Source: DASPXK01 sp035637315 (GTDB lineage Bacteria > Chloroflexota > UBA6077 > JACCZL01). From it: a DNA stretch of 40,803 nt. Positions 14,301 to 19,753 of this stretch are shown here, in pieces. Location of the stretch: assembly GCA_035637315.1 (NCBI GenBank), contig DASPXK010000162.1:1-40803 (forward strand), in the 5' to 3' direction. The first letter of the stretch is position 1, and each line of letters begins with the position of its first letter. A program made the position numbers and the translations under genes. A model generated the notes under the pieces. It saw only the letters and a list, made by a program, of their open reading frames with translations, was not told the DNA's origin and ran no database searches.

Positions 14301-15001
14301 AGGCGCTTCGGAAGGTCAGCTTCGTCGTAGAGCCAGGCCAGACGGTCGCGATAGTCGGCCGCTCGGGAGCAGGTAAGACGACGACCGCCCACCTGCTGCT
14401 GCGGTTCTGGGACCCCCAGCAGGGTCGGATCCTGCTGGATGGGCACGATGTGCGCCAGTTCGTGCTCGACAACCTTCGCACGAACGTGGCTCTCGTCGCC
14501 CAGGACACCTATCTGTTCAACGCCACGCTCGGCGAGAACCTGCTGCTTGGCCGACCTGGCGCGTCGGCCGAAGAGCTGGCCGAGGCAAGCGAGCTGGCGA
14601 GCGCCCACGAGTTCGTCGACGCGCTGCCTGACGGCTTCGAGACCAACGTCGGCGAGCGGGGCGTGCAGCTCTCGGGCGGCCAGCGCCAGCGGATCGCCAT
14701 CGCGCGGGCGGTGCTCAAAGACGCGCCGATCCTGGTCCTCGATGAGGCAACCTCGCATCTGGATGCCGAAAACGAGCGCCAGGTGCGGGGCGCGCTGAGC
14801 CACCTGATGCGGGGTCGCACAACGCTGGTGGTCGCCCATCGGCTGTCGACGATTCGCGACGCCGACAAGATCGTGGTCTTGGACGAAGGACGAGTTGCCG
14901 AACAGGGCACCCACCAGGAGCTGCTGGAGCGGGGTGGCATCTACTCCCAGCTGGTGTCTGCCCAACTGGCGGGCGTCACTTCCAGCGCGGAGGCGGGGTG
15001 A
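11327..15001 (+). CDS. One-chain CydDC-like ABC exporter (two TMD-NBD units fused)
   Basis: A 1224-residue protein holding two complete exporter halves. Half one: TMD about 15-310 (IPQLIVAALTPLIVF, DFLDGVQGLPTLKAFG), Walker A GPSGAGKST, signature LSGGQRQR, Walker B ILVLDEA. Half two: TMD about 640-920 (YLLRRRSGDLVSAVTGDV), Walker A GRSGAGKTT, signature LSGGQRQR, Walker B ILVLDEATSHLD. The TMDs resemble CydD then CydC, which export cysteine or glutathione for cytochrome bd assembly; those are normally two genes, and no bd oxidase gene is in view. Half one has DEALSSVDS and half two DEATSHLD, so both sites may be active. Between TMD1 and NBD1 an in-frame palindromic element encodes about 17 residues. 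GTG 11327 or ATG 11333 could start it. It ends 26 bases inside the convergent SDR gene. Confidence 0.88.
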   Translation: MSMYFDWRLFAMTQGVRLRILLAALIGLVGLPVSLGRLALSGVVIAGVIQGRSLDSLLAPLVAVTGLIGVRAVVQYAKEEVANRTAAEMKVRLRQMLYAHVLELGPGPFDQQRTGGVLLALVEAVENLETFFGQYIPQLIVAALTPLIVFGFMAFLDLRTALVFLGFALFTLLVPTLFHHWNATSALARRDAYAELGNDFLDGVQGLPTLKAFGQSRAHGALLADRARRLYRSTMLVLAANIATSGVTMLGISAGAATALGWGAVRVQQGDLALQTLVIVLMLGVEVFRPLRELTQLYHRGMIAVSAAKSIYPVLDMQPEVRDPMASVGAQFIAPSEGAINRAPALRPEVRFEGLTFGYPGRRSSALQDVSFTLHAGERLGVVGPSGAGKSTLVWLLLRFFDPNRGRILLGGRDLRELPFEVIRRQVAIVAQDTYLFHGTIADNLRVGNPDASQSQLQAAARAANAHDFIMALPRGYETVVGERGARLSGGQRQRVAIARALLKDAPILVLDEALSSVDSENESAIQEALDRLQRGRTTMVIAHRLSSVIGADRIVVLDRGRLMEEGSHAQLMALGGNYASLMAAQQADAAVAIEQSLEEEPDRHLAVRLPSGSDGHDHTQAGTQLQGVARTEMSPDRSQQASRVWGRLLGLIRPWWGTQLTVFLLGLAHAAAVVGLGVMGALLVRQVAGGASPAPWLWGLGVLVPLAAFLTWAESWLAHDLAYRLLAEMRIALYHKLDPLAPGYLLRRRSGDLVSAVTGDVETIEYFFGHTTAPAVVAVLVPGGVLITLALIAWPLACALLPFLFLVGLSPAVARRSAERLGAEARDRLGDVNAHMVDSVQGLRTIVAFQREPQRLAEVEANARLLSSFQLRFLRHQTVQSAAIEALTGLGGLAVMATGAWLASRGLMEARLLPLATLLALTSFGPVLDVAKVIKQLAETLAASRRIFAIHDERVTVLDGPGVALAGDGTRRAPEVRFEGVTFAYGPGEPEALRKVSFVVEPGQTVAIVGRSGAGKTTTAHLLLRFWDPQQGRILLDGHDVRQFVLDNLRTNVALVAQDTYLFNATLGENLLLGRPGASAEELAEASELASAHEFVDALPDGFETNVGERGVQLSGGQRQRIAIARAVLKDAPILVLDEATSHLDAENERQVRGALSHLMRGRTTLVVAHRLSTIRDADKIVVLDEGRVAEQGTHQELLERGGIYSQLVSAQLAGVTSSAEAG
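12308..12358. repeat. Double-hairpin palindromic element inserted in frame in the ABC exporter
   Basis: Hairpin one: GGGCGCAAT (12312-12320) with ATTGCGCCC (12323-12331). Hairpin two: GGGCGCGAT (12337-12345) with ATCGCGCCC (12348-12356). Both nine-base stems are perfect. Start GTAGGGGCGCA and layout match the element at 5389. It encodes roughly VGAQFIAPSEGAINRAPA between TMD1 and NBD1, where the protein tolerates a linker. Confidence 0.8.
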
Positions 15002-15788
15002 GCGAGCCTGGGTACAGGCCGGCCGGGCCGAGCATGCTGCTGCCGCCGTCCACAATGACACAGCTCCCCGTCACATACCGAGCCTCGTCCGAGACCAGAT
15101 AGAGCAGTGCCCCCACCAGGTCAGCCGGCTCGGCGACGAAGCCGAGCGGGATCCGGCTGAGGCGTCCGGCCCGGAAGGCCGGATCCGTCAGGTCGGCGCG
15201 GTTGATATCGGTCTCGATCATGCCCGGCGCGAGCGCATTCACTCGGATGCCATACGGCGCTAGCTCATAGGCCATCTGCTGGGTTAGCGCAAAGGCGCCC
15301 GCCTTGGAAACGGAGTAGTGGGTCAGGTTGGGGCCGACCACCGACTGATTGACCGAGGTTACATTGACGATCACACCGCCTGTGCCGGCCGCCACCATTT
15401 GACGCGCGACGGCCTGGCCGACTACGAAGTAGCCGTCGAGGTTGGTGCGCAGCACGCGGCGCCACTCATCCTCAGCCAGCTCGAGGAACGGGACCCGCGA
15501 CAGGAGGCCGGCATTGTTGATCAAGATGTCTACTCCGCCCAACTCGGCCGCGACTCGTCCAACTGCCGCGCGCGCCTGCGATCCGTCGGCCGTATCGGCC
15601 TGGACTGACAAGCCGCGGACTCCGTGCCGGCGAGCCTCCTCCACGGCTGACTCGGCGGCGGCGCCATCCTGGCGGTAGATGATCGCCAGATTGGCCCCGC
15701 TTCGCGCCAGCCCGAGTGCCAGCGCACGCCCGATTCCGCGCCCGCCGCCCGTCACAATCGCCCGCCGTCCCGTCAGGTCGATTTGCAT
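14976..15788 (-). CDS. Short-chain dehydrogenase/reductase
   Basis: A 270-residue classical SDR. TGGGRGIG (13-20) binds the cofactor, NNAG is at 91-94, and the catalytic set is Ser145, Tyr158 and Lys162 (HYSVSKAG). Arg39 after the second strand hints at NADP(H). The family includes 3-oxoacyl-ACP reductases and sugar or polyol dehydrogenases; the substrate is not decidable here. AAGGG about seven bases before the ATG supports the start. It converges on the ABC exporter gene with a 26-base overlap of the coding ends, so the last nine residues (TPPPRWK and neighbours) are read antisense to the exporter's end. No functional link to the exporter is shown. Confidence 0.87.
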   Translation of the reverse strand: MQIDLTGRRAIVTGGGRGIGRALALGLARSGANLAIIYRQDGAAAESAVEEARRHGVRGLSVQADTADGSQARAAVGRVAAELGGVDILINNAGLLSRVPFLELAEDEWRRVLRTNLDGYFVVGQAVARQMVAAGTGGVIVNVTSVNQSVVGPNLTHYSVSKAGAFALTQQMAYELAPYGIRVNALAPGMIETDINRADLTDPAFRAGRLSRIPLGFVAEPADLVGALLYLVSDEARYVTGSCVIVDGGSSMLGPAGLYPGSLTPPPRWK

Positions 15789-15903
15789 CGCTGACCCTTT
15801 CGTGCCCGCGTTCAGCTTGACCTAGGTTACTAGACGGCGAGCCGCTGGCGCCGTTCGAGGCAGCAGGGGCGAGGCCCGGCAAGAAGTGGTCCCCGAGTCT
15901 AGC

Positions 15904-15909
15904 TAGAAT
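15904..15909 (+). promoter_or_regulatory. Candidate -10 box of the cupin gene
   Basis: TAGAAT at 15904-15909 in the 167-bp gap divergent to the SDR gene. It would give a leader of about 40 bases containing GGGGAGA before the ATG at 15956. No convincing -35. Confidence 0.4.
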
Positions 15910-15955
15910 CTCATGGACCGCGAGGTTTGCGGCCAGAATCGGGGAGACGATGTAG

Positions 15956-16303
15956 ATGGGCATCATTCGTCACAGCGAGGGTTCCTTCGACCAGCCGTCG
16001 CCCGGCATCAGCCGGGTCACCATTGTCGAGCGCAAAACCGGCGCCGGAGCGCTGACGACTCGGATCGTGACGATCGAGCCCGGCGCCGAGACGCCGCGCC
16101 ACTGGCATCGAGTCGAGGAATCGATGATGGTTCTCGAGGGGGAGGGGCAGGCGATCCTCGGCGATCAGGTCATGGACATCAAGGCCGGCGAGACCCTGCT
16201 CGGACCGGCCGGCATCCGCCACGGCTTTATCAACACCGGGTCGGGCCCGATGAGAGTCGTCGTCGCCTTTCCCGCCGTGGACGTGGACACGTTCGTCGAC
16301 TGA
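15956..16303 (+). CDS. Small cupin-domain protein
   Basis: A 115-residue single-domain cupin. Motif one is HWHRVEESMMVLEGEG (metal ligands His, His, Glu) at about residues 48-63, motif two GPAGIRHGFINTG at about 83-95 with the last ligand His. Such proteins are metal-dependent isomerases, dioxygenases or sugar/ligand binders; nothing here fixes the substrate. GGGGAGA eight bases before the ATG supports the start. It is divergent from the SDR gene, and about 60 bases downstream of its stop comes the promoter of the toxin-antitoxin pair. Confidence 0.82.
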   Translation: MGIIRHSEGSFDQPSPGISRVTIVERKTGAGALTTRIVTIEPGAETPRHWHRVEESMMVLEGEGQAILGDQVMDIKAGETLLGPAGIRHGFINTGSGPMRVVVAFPAVDVDTFVD

Positions 16304-16357
16304 GCATGTCGAGCGCATGCGGCCTGGAGGGGCCGTGTAACGGGCGCTGTCCTTACT

Positions 16358-16366
16358 TGCTATGAT
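16358..16366 (+). promoter_or_regulatory. Extended -10 promoter of the vapBC pair
   Basis: TGCTATGAT: TG one base before TATGAT (16361-16366), an extended -10. Leader of about 30 bases with GGAG (16388-16391) before the ATG at 16404. AbrB-type antitoxins usually repress their own promoter. Confidence 0.5.
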
Positions 16367-16403
16367 GTAGGTTAGCCGCGAAAACAAGGAGCCAGCGAAG
16401 GTA

Positions 16404-16676
16404 ATGCTTCGCGCTAGGATTACGTCGAAGGGGCAGATTACGGTCCCGAAAGTGGTTCGGGAGCGCATAGGCGTGCAGGCGGGGGACGCGCTGGAGTTCC
16501 GCTTCGTGTCCGATCATCTGGAAGTTGTGCCGATCCGGCGCCGCCGGCTGGCCGAGTTTCGGGGCATCTTCAGAGTTGATCGGGAGCTCGAGATTGGCCA
16601 GGAACGGGCTCTGTATCGGGCTTCGCGGGCCAGCCGCGCGCTCACTGAGGACTCGCATCCGGGCCGCGATGAATGA
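16404..16676 (+). CDS. vapB: AbrB/MazE-fold antitoxin (VapB-like)
   Basis: A 90-residue protein whose first 45 residues are an AbrB-type swapped-hairpin DNA-binding domain (ARITSKGQITVPKVVRERIG, VQAGDALEFR). The C-terminal half, Arg-rich then Glu-rich, would wrap the toxin. Antitoxins of this type bind and block PIN-domain RNases and repress the shared promoter. The toxin start (16669) overlaps this gene's end by eight bases, typical of such pairs. With its toxin frameshifted, this antitoxin may now be an orphan. It is well formed and shows no break. Confidence 0.82.
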   Translation: MLRARITSKGQITVPKVVRERIGVQAGDALEFRFVSDHLEVVPIRRRRLAEFRGIFRVDRELEIGQERALYRASRASRALTEDSHPGRDE

Positions 16677-17062
16677 GGTTCTGGTAGATGCGAACGTCCT
16701 GCTGCGTTATCTGACCGACTCGCCTCGTCATCTAGCCGACCGGGCCGCGATCCTTTTGGAGACCGCTGAGCGCCTGCGCTGTACCCTGGTCATCCCACCG
16801 CTGATTGTCGCCGAGGTCGTGTACATCCTCGGGTCCGTCTACGAATGGCCTCGCCGCGAGATTCGCCGACAAGCTTCTCGACGTGCTCTCGGCCTCTGCC
16901 CTCTTCGTGCTGGAGCGTGATGTCGTACGGCAAGCACTGAGCTGGTACCGTGACATTCGTGGACTGGACTTTGCGGACGCCTATGGCGCGGGCCTGGCTG
17001 TCGAGCGTGGCGAAGCGGCGGTCCTCTCCTTTGATCGGGGTCTACGTCCGTCCCGGGACTGA
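16669..17062 (+). pseudogene. vapC: PIN-domain toxin VapC, interrupted by a one-base frameshift
   Basis: The start (MNEVLVDANVLLRYLTD) carries the first PIN aspartate and the part up to YEWPRREI, 66 codons, is in one frame. The rest, ADKLLDVLSASALFV, DFADAYGAG and AVLSFDRGL, is in the next frame; together they make a normal VapC of about 130 residues with the Asp and Glu positions. Removing one base near 16864 joins both parts as REI-ADK. As written, the first frame ends at 16920 after unrelated residues. Either the toxin is inactivated or there is a one-base sequence error. VapC toxins are ribonucleases. The start overlaps the antitoxin gene end. Confidence 0.75.
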
Positions 17063-17105
17063 TAGTCGTCGACCAGCCCGAGCAGCTCTCGGGGGACTAG
17101 CTACT

Positions 17106-17669
17106 TCAGCCTATCGCCGGTAGAGAGCGCAGCCAGCGGTGCTGGCTCCAGCCGAAGAGAGCGAGGCCGGCCAGGGGCGCCAGTCCGATGGCCCAGCCCA
17201 GCCAGACCGGGATGGCCGACGGCGCAGCCGCGCTGATGGCTACGTCGGCCTCGCCGTGGCCGAGTGGACCGTCAATCGACAGGTGGATTAGCCATGGCCC
17301 GGGTGCGGCGAGGCGCAGCTCCGCGGCCAGGCTGTCAGCATCGTCGTCGTCAGGCACCACCCGTGGGCGCGTGATCGGAGCGGCCACGGCTGGCCCTGGC
17401 TCGGCGACGAGTGTCACCCACAGGTCGCGGGCGACTGACCAGGAAGAGTCGCGATCACGGGGCGTGATCGTGATGGCCACGGCCTGGGCGGCCCGGACCG
17501 GCTCAGAGTAAAAGCTCAGCTCCAGGGTGTACGGGCCGGCCCTCAAAAGCTCCGAGCGGGCTGGACTGACGCCATGCGCGAACGCGAATGAAGAATCGAG
17601 AATGAAGAATGAAGAATCGAGAACGAGCAACGCCCACCAAAGAGCCCACGCCCGGCGGGCCTTCTTCAT
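17106..17669 (-). CDS. Exported protein with C-terminal membrane anchor; signal peptide encoded in a repeat
   Basis: A 187-residue protein, unrecognised in detail. Residues 1-32 form an unusual signal peptide (MKKARRAW..., then LDSSFFILDSSFAFA) followed by His33, so cleavage after AFA would leave an N-terminal His, as in CopC. The body (YTLELSFYSEPV, AVAITITPRD, WLIHLSIDGPLGHGEA) is a beta-sandwich resembling YtkA/FixH-type copper-related or assembly domains (weak). A membrane helix lies at about 157-177 (WLGWAIGLAPLAGLALFGW). The first 32 codons coincide with an inverted short tandem repeat (17585-17686), so the export signal appears to be built from the repeat. No clear ribosome site precedes the ATG. 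It follows the 17687-18739 gene on the same strand. Confidence 0.6.
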   Translation of the reverse strand: MKKARRAWALWWALLVLDSSFFILDSSFAFAHGVSPARSELLRAGPYTLELSFYSEPVRAAQAVAITITPRDRDSSWSVARDLWVTLVAEPGPAVAAPITRPRVVPDDDDADSLAAELRLAAPGPWLIHLSIDGPLGHGEADVAISAAAPSAIPVWLGWAIGLAPLAGLALFGWSQHRWLRSLPAIG

Positions 17670-17686
17670 TCTTCATTCTTCATTCG
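17585..17686. repeat. Inverted 7-bp tandem repeat (GAAGAAT unit) inside coding sequence
   Basis: The left arm from 17585 repeats GAATGAA/GAATCGA words; the right arm 17661-17686 repeats TTCATTC in opposite sense. The region between them (about 17628-17660) is the loop. The whole structure encodes the start and signal peptide of the 17106-17669 gene and stops one base short of the upstream gene's stop codon (17687-17689). Confidence 0.75.
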
Positions 17687-18739
17687 TTACCCCTCGCTGG
17701 GCGTGGTGACGATGACGTTGTCGAAGCTGACTACCACGGGCTCGCCCCACGTCGCCGCCCCGAACCCAAAGCGTCCCGACGCGAACGAACGGTCGTTGAG
17801 GTGGAGTACATCGTATCCGTTTAGATTGATCAAAATGTCGCTCCCCGCGCATCGAATGACCGTGCGATTCACGCCGCCAACAGCGCTCGCGGCGCTAGTG
17901 CTCCGCCAGTCGGTGACGTTAACGACCTCGCCTCGGTCGATCTTTTGCAGTCTGACATCACCGGACGAATTGACCTCGACTCGGTAACCGGTGCTGCTTG
18001 CATAGTCAGCTCCCAGGTGGCTCCGGAAGAAGACCGTGTAGCCCGAGTAGGCCGGGTCCGGCGAGCCACTGACCACGCGGGTGTCCACGGTCATCGTGAA
18101 GTCGGTGAACTCGGGGCCCCAGTACGACCACGCATGAGTCCCCTCGTCCTGGGTCCCGGACCGTTTCATTGCGATCGTGTACTTGCCGCCAGACTCGGAG
18201 TAGTCTGCGAAGTCGTTGGAGCCGGTGAATCCCTCTCCCCCACCCTCACGGAATTCACCCGAGTACAGGATCTGCGGGATACTTGAGCCCGGGTAGGTCA
18301 GCTGCCGGAAAACGCGATACGGCTGGGAGTCGCTGAACTGCCCCGTCCGCGAGTCGACGAAGATGTAGTAGCTGCCGGGGACACTGACGGTGGTGTCGAT
18401 GGCCTCGACGCCGCCCTGGTTGCTCGAGGTGGCGATCAGGTCGCCGTTCCAGTTGGCCAGGTTCAGGCGATACGGGAACGGCATCTCGGATATCTCCGCG
18501 TGCACGTCGACGTTGAAGTCGAGGACCTCGATTCGATACGCGTCGATATCGTCAGGGCGGGAGATGAAGCCGATCGCGTCTGAGGCTGGGCCCAGGTAAC
18601 AAGCGGTCTGAAACGTATCGTTCGGCTCAGGACAGACATCCTGGCCGCGCGCATGGACGGCCGGATCGGGCTGGCCGAGCAAAAACACGCTGGCCGCCAG
18701 GAACGTGGCCAGCAAACGGTGCACGGTGGAACGCGACAT
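17687..18739 (-). CDS. Secreted protein with pre-peptidase-like and LamG-like regions
   Basis: A 350-residue exported protein. Signal peptide at residues 1-31 (LLATFLAASVFLLG, cut near VHARG). Residues about 32-140 resemble bacterial pre-peptidase C-terminal domains (CPEPNDTFQTACYLG, DIDAYRIEV, GSYYIFVDSRTG). Residues about 165-350 resemble a concanavalin-like or DUF1080-type domain (DFADYSESGGKYTI, WSYWGPEFTDFTM, GYTVFFRSH, FGFGAATWGEPVVVSFDNV). No catalytic residues can be assigned, so it probably binds carbohydrate or cell surface (inference). GGGAGG eight bases before the ATG at 18739 supports the start; the frame is open further upstream without a ribosome site. The stop abuts the short tandem repeat. 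Confidence 0.75.
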   Translation of the reverse strand: MSRSTVHRLLATFLAASVFLLGQPDPAVHARGQDVCPEPNDTFQTACYLGPASDAIGFISRPDDIDAYRIEVLDFNVDVHAEISEMPFPYRLNLANWNGDLIATSSNQGGVEAIDTTVSVPGSYYIFVDSRTGQFSDSQPYRVFRQLTYPGSSIPQILYSGEFREGGGEGFTGSNDFADYSESGGKYTIAMKRSGTQDEGTHAWSYWGPEFTDFTMTVDTRVVSGSPDPAYSGYTVFFRSHLGADYASSTGYRVEVNSSGDVRLQKIDRGEVVNVTDWRSTSAASAVGGVNRTVIRCAGSDILINLNGYDVLHLNDRSFASGRFGFGAATWGEPVVVSFDNVIVTTPSEG

Positions 18740-18781
18740 CCGTGGACCTCCCCCAAAACTGCCGAGGATGGCCGGCGTCGC

Positions 18782-18787
18782 TATAGT
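18782..18787 (+). promoter_or_regulatory. Candidate -10 box, near-leaderless AlkA-like gene
   Basis: TATAGT at 18782-18787 lies 14 bases before the ATG at 18802, leaving a leader of about eight bases with no ribosome site. The reverse strand of the same stretch reads TACTATAG and may serve the divergent gene at 18739. Confidence 0.45.
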
Positions 18788-18801
18788 AGCACCGTTGGGC
18801 G

Positions 18802-19749
18802 ATGAAGCCACCGAACGACTCAGTTGAGCTGATGCCGGCTGCGGGATCAAGCCCGGTCAGCCCGGCTCGCGCTCGTTCGGATGGGGGCCTGGCGGTCGTG
18901 GCCGGGCTGCCCCTTCCCTGGCGAGGCTACGTGGCGGCGGCCGTCGAGGCTCATGGCTGGAAGAGTCTGCGTCCGTTCGAATGGGACGGCGCTCGGCTGC
19001 GGTGGCCTCAGCGCACGTGGCAGGGCGTCGTTCCCGTCAGCGTGGGTGAGCTCGATGGACGTGTCGAGGTCTCATGGCCGAGCGCGCTGGCGCGCGAGGG
19101 AGGCGACGAGATCGTTCGAGCGGTGCGGCGGAGCTTCTTCCTGGACGTCGACTTTCAAGCGTTTCACGCACTGTGCCGCAAGCACCGCGACACCGTCCCG
19201 ATCGCCAACGCCGGACTCGGGCCGATCCTGCGCTCGCCCACCGCGTTCGAAGACGCCGTGAAGACCCTGCTGACGACGAACGTTACCTGGCCGCTGACCA
19301 AGCGAATGGCTCAGGCGCTGTGCGAACGGTTTGGCGGGCCCGAGGCCGCCTTCCCGACGCCCGAACGGCTGCTGGCGGCGAGCGCGGCCGAGCTGCGGGC
19401 GGCCGGCCTGGGCTACCGCGCCACATACGTCCGAGAACTGGCGCGACGGGTGGCCGAAGGGGAGCTGGACCTCGAGGCGCTTGAACGGTCAAAGGACCCA
19501 CGCCTAATTCTGCGCTCGATCCGCGGTTTCGGTCCATACGCGGTAGCGCACATGGCCATGCTCCTGGGCAGCTTCGACGAGATCCCAGTCGACTCGTGGG
19601 CCTTGACGCTGGCGCGGCGCTACCTGGTGCGTGGTAAGCGGGAGGCGACGAAGGCCGACATCGAGCGGCATTTTCGGCGCTTTGGCCGCTGGCGTGCACT
19701 GGTCTTCCGGCTGTATCGGTGGGACCGGGCCGAAGCCCGCGACTGGTAA
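18802..19749 (+). CDS. HhH-GPD DNA glycosylase, AlkA-like
   Basis: A 315-residue DNA glycosylase of the helix-hairpin-helix GPD family, which removes alkylated or oxidised bases. The HhH segment is about 238-258 (SIRGFGPYAVAHMAMLL) and the catalytic aspartate is Asp264 in IPVDSWAL. SPTAFEDAVKTLLTTNVTW (145-163) is the family's conserved N-side helix. There is no C-terminal four-Cys cluster, so it is not an EndoIII/MutY type. Residues 1-120 form an AlkA-like N-terminal domain of weaker similarity. The likely class is 3-methyladenine or 8-oxoguanine glycosylase; the base is not determined. The gene converges on the CopC-CopD fusion with four bases between stops. Confidence 0.83.
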   Translation: MKPPNDSVELMPAAGSSPVSPARARSDGGLAVVAGLPLPWRGYVAAAVEAHGWKSLRPFEWDGARLRWPQRTWQGVVPVSVGELDGRVEVSWPSALAREGGDEIVRAVRRSFFLDVDFQAFHALCRKHRDTVPIANAGLGPILRSPTAFEDAVKTLLTTNVTWPLTKRMAQALCERFGGPEAAFPTPERLLAASAAELRAAGLGYRATYVRELARRVAEGELDLEALERSKDPRLILRSIRGFGPYAVAHMAMLLGSFDEIPVDSWALTLARRYLVRGKREATKADIERHFRRFGRWRALVFRLYRWDRAEARDW

Positions 19750-19753
19750 GACG

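Noticed and set aside
13739..15061. Long open frame on the minus strand opposite the second half of the ABC exporter
   Set aside because: High-GC codon bias in the exporter opens the antisense frame; the peptide shows no domain and the plus strand has clear ABC motifs.
18224..18259. Inverted repeat GGTGAAT/ATTCACC around a CT-rich core, possible further GC-rich element
   Set aside because: The coded protein region fits the surrounding domain, the core matches the GC-rich family only loosely, and it could be chance.
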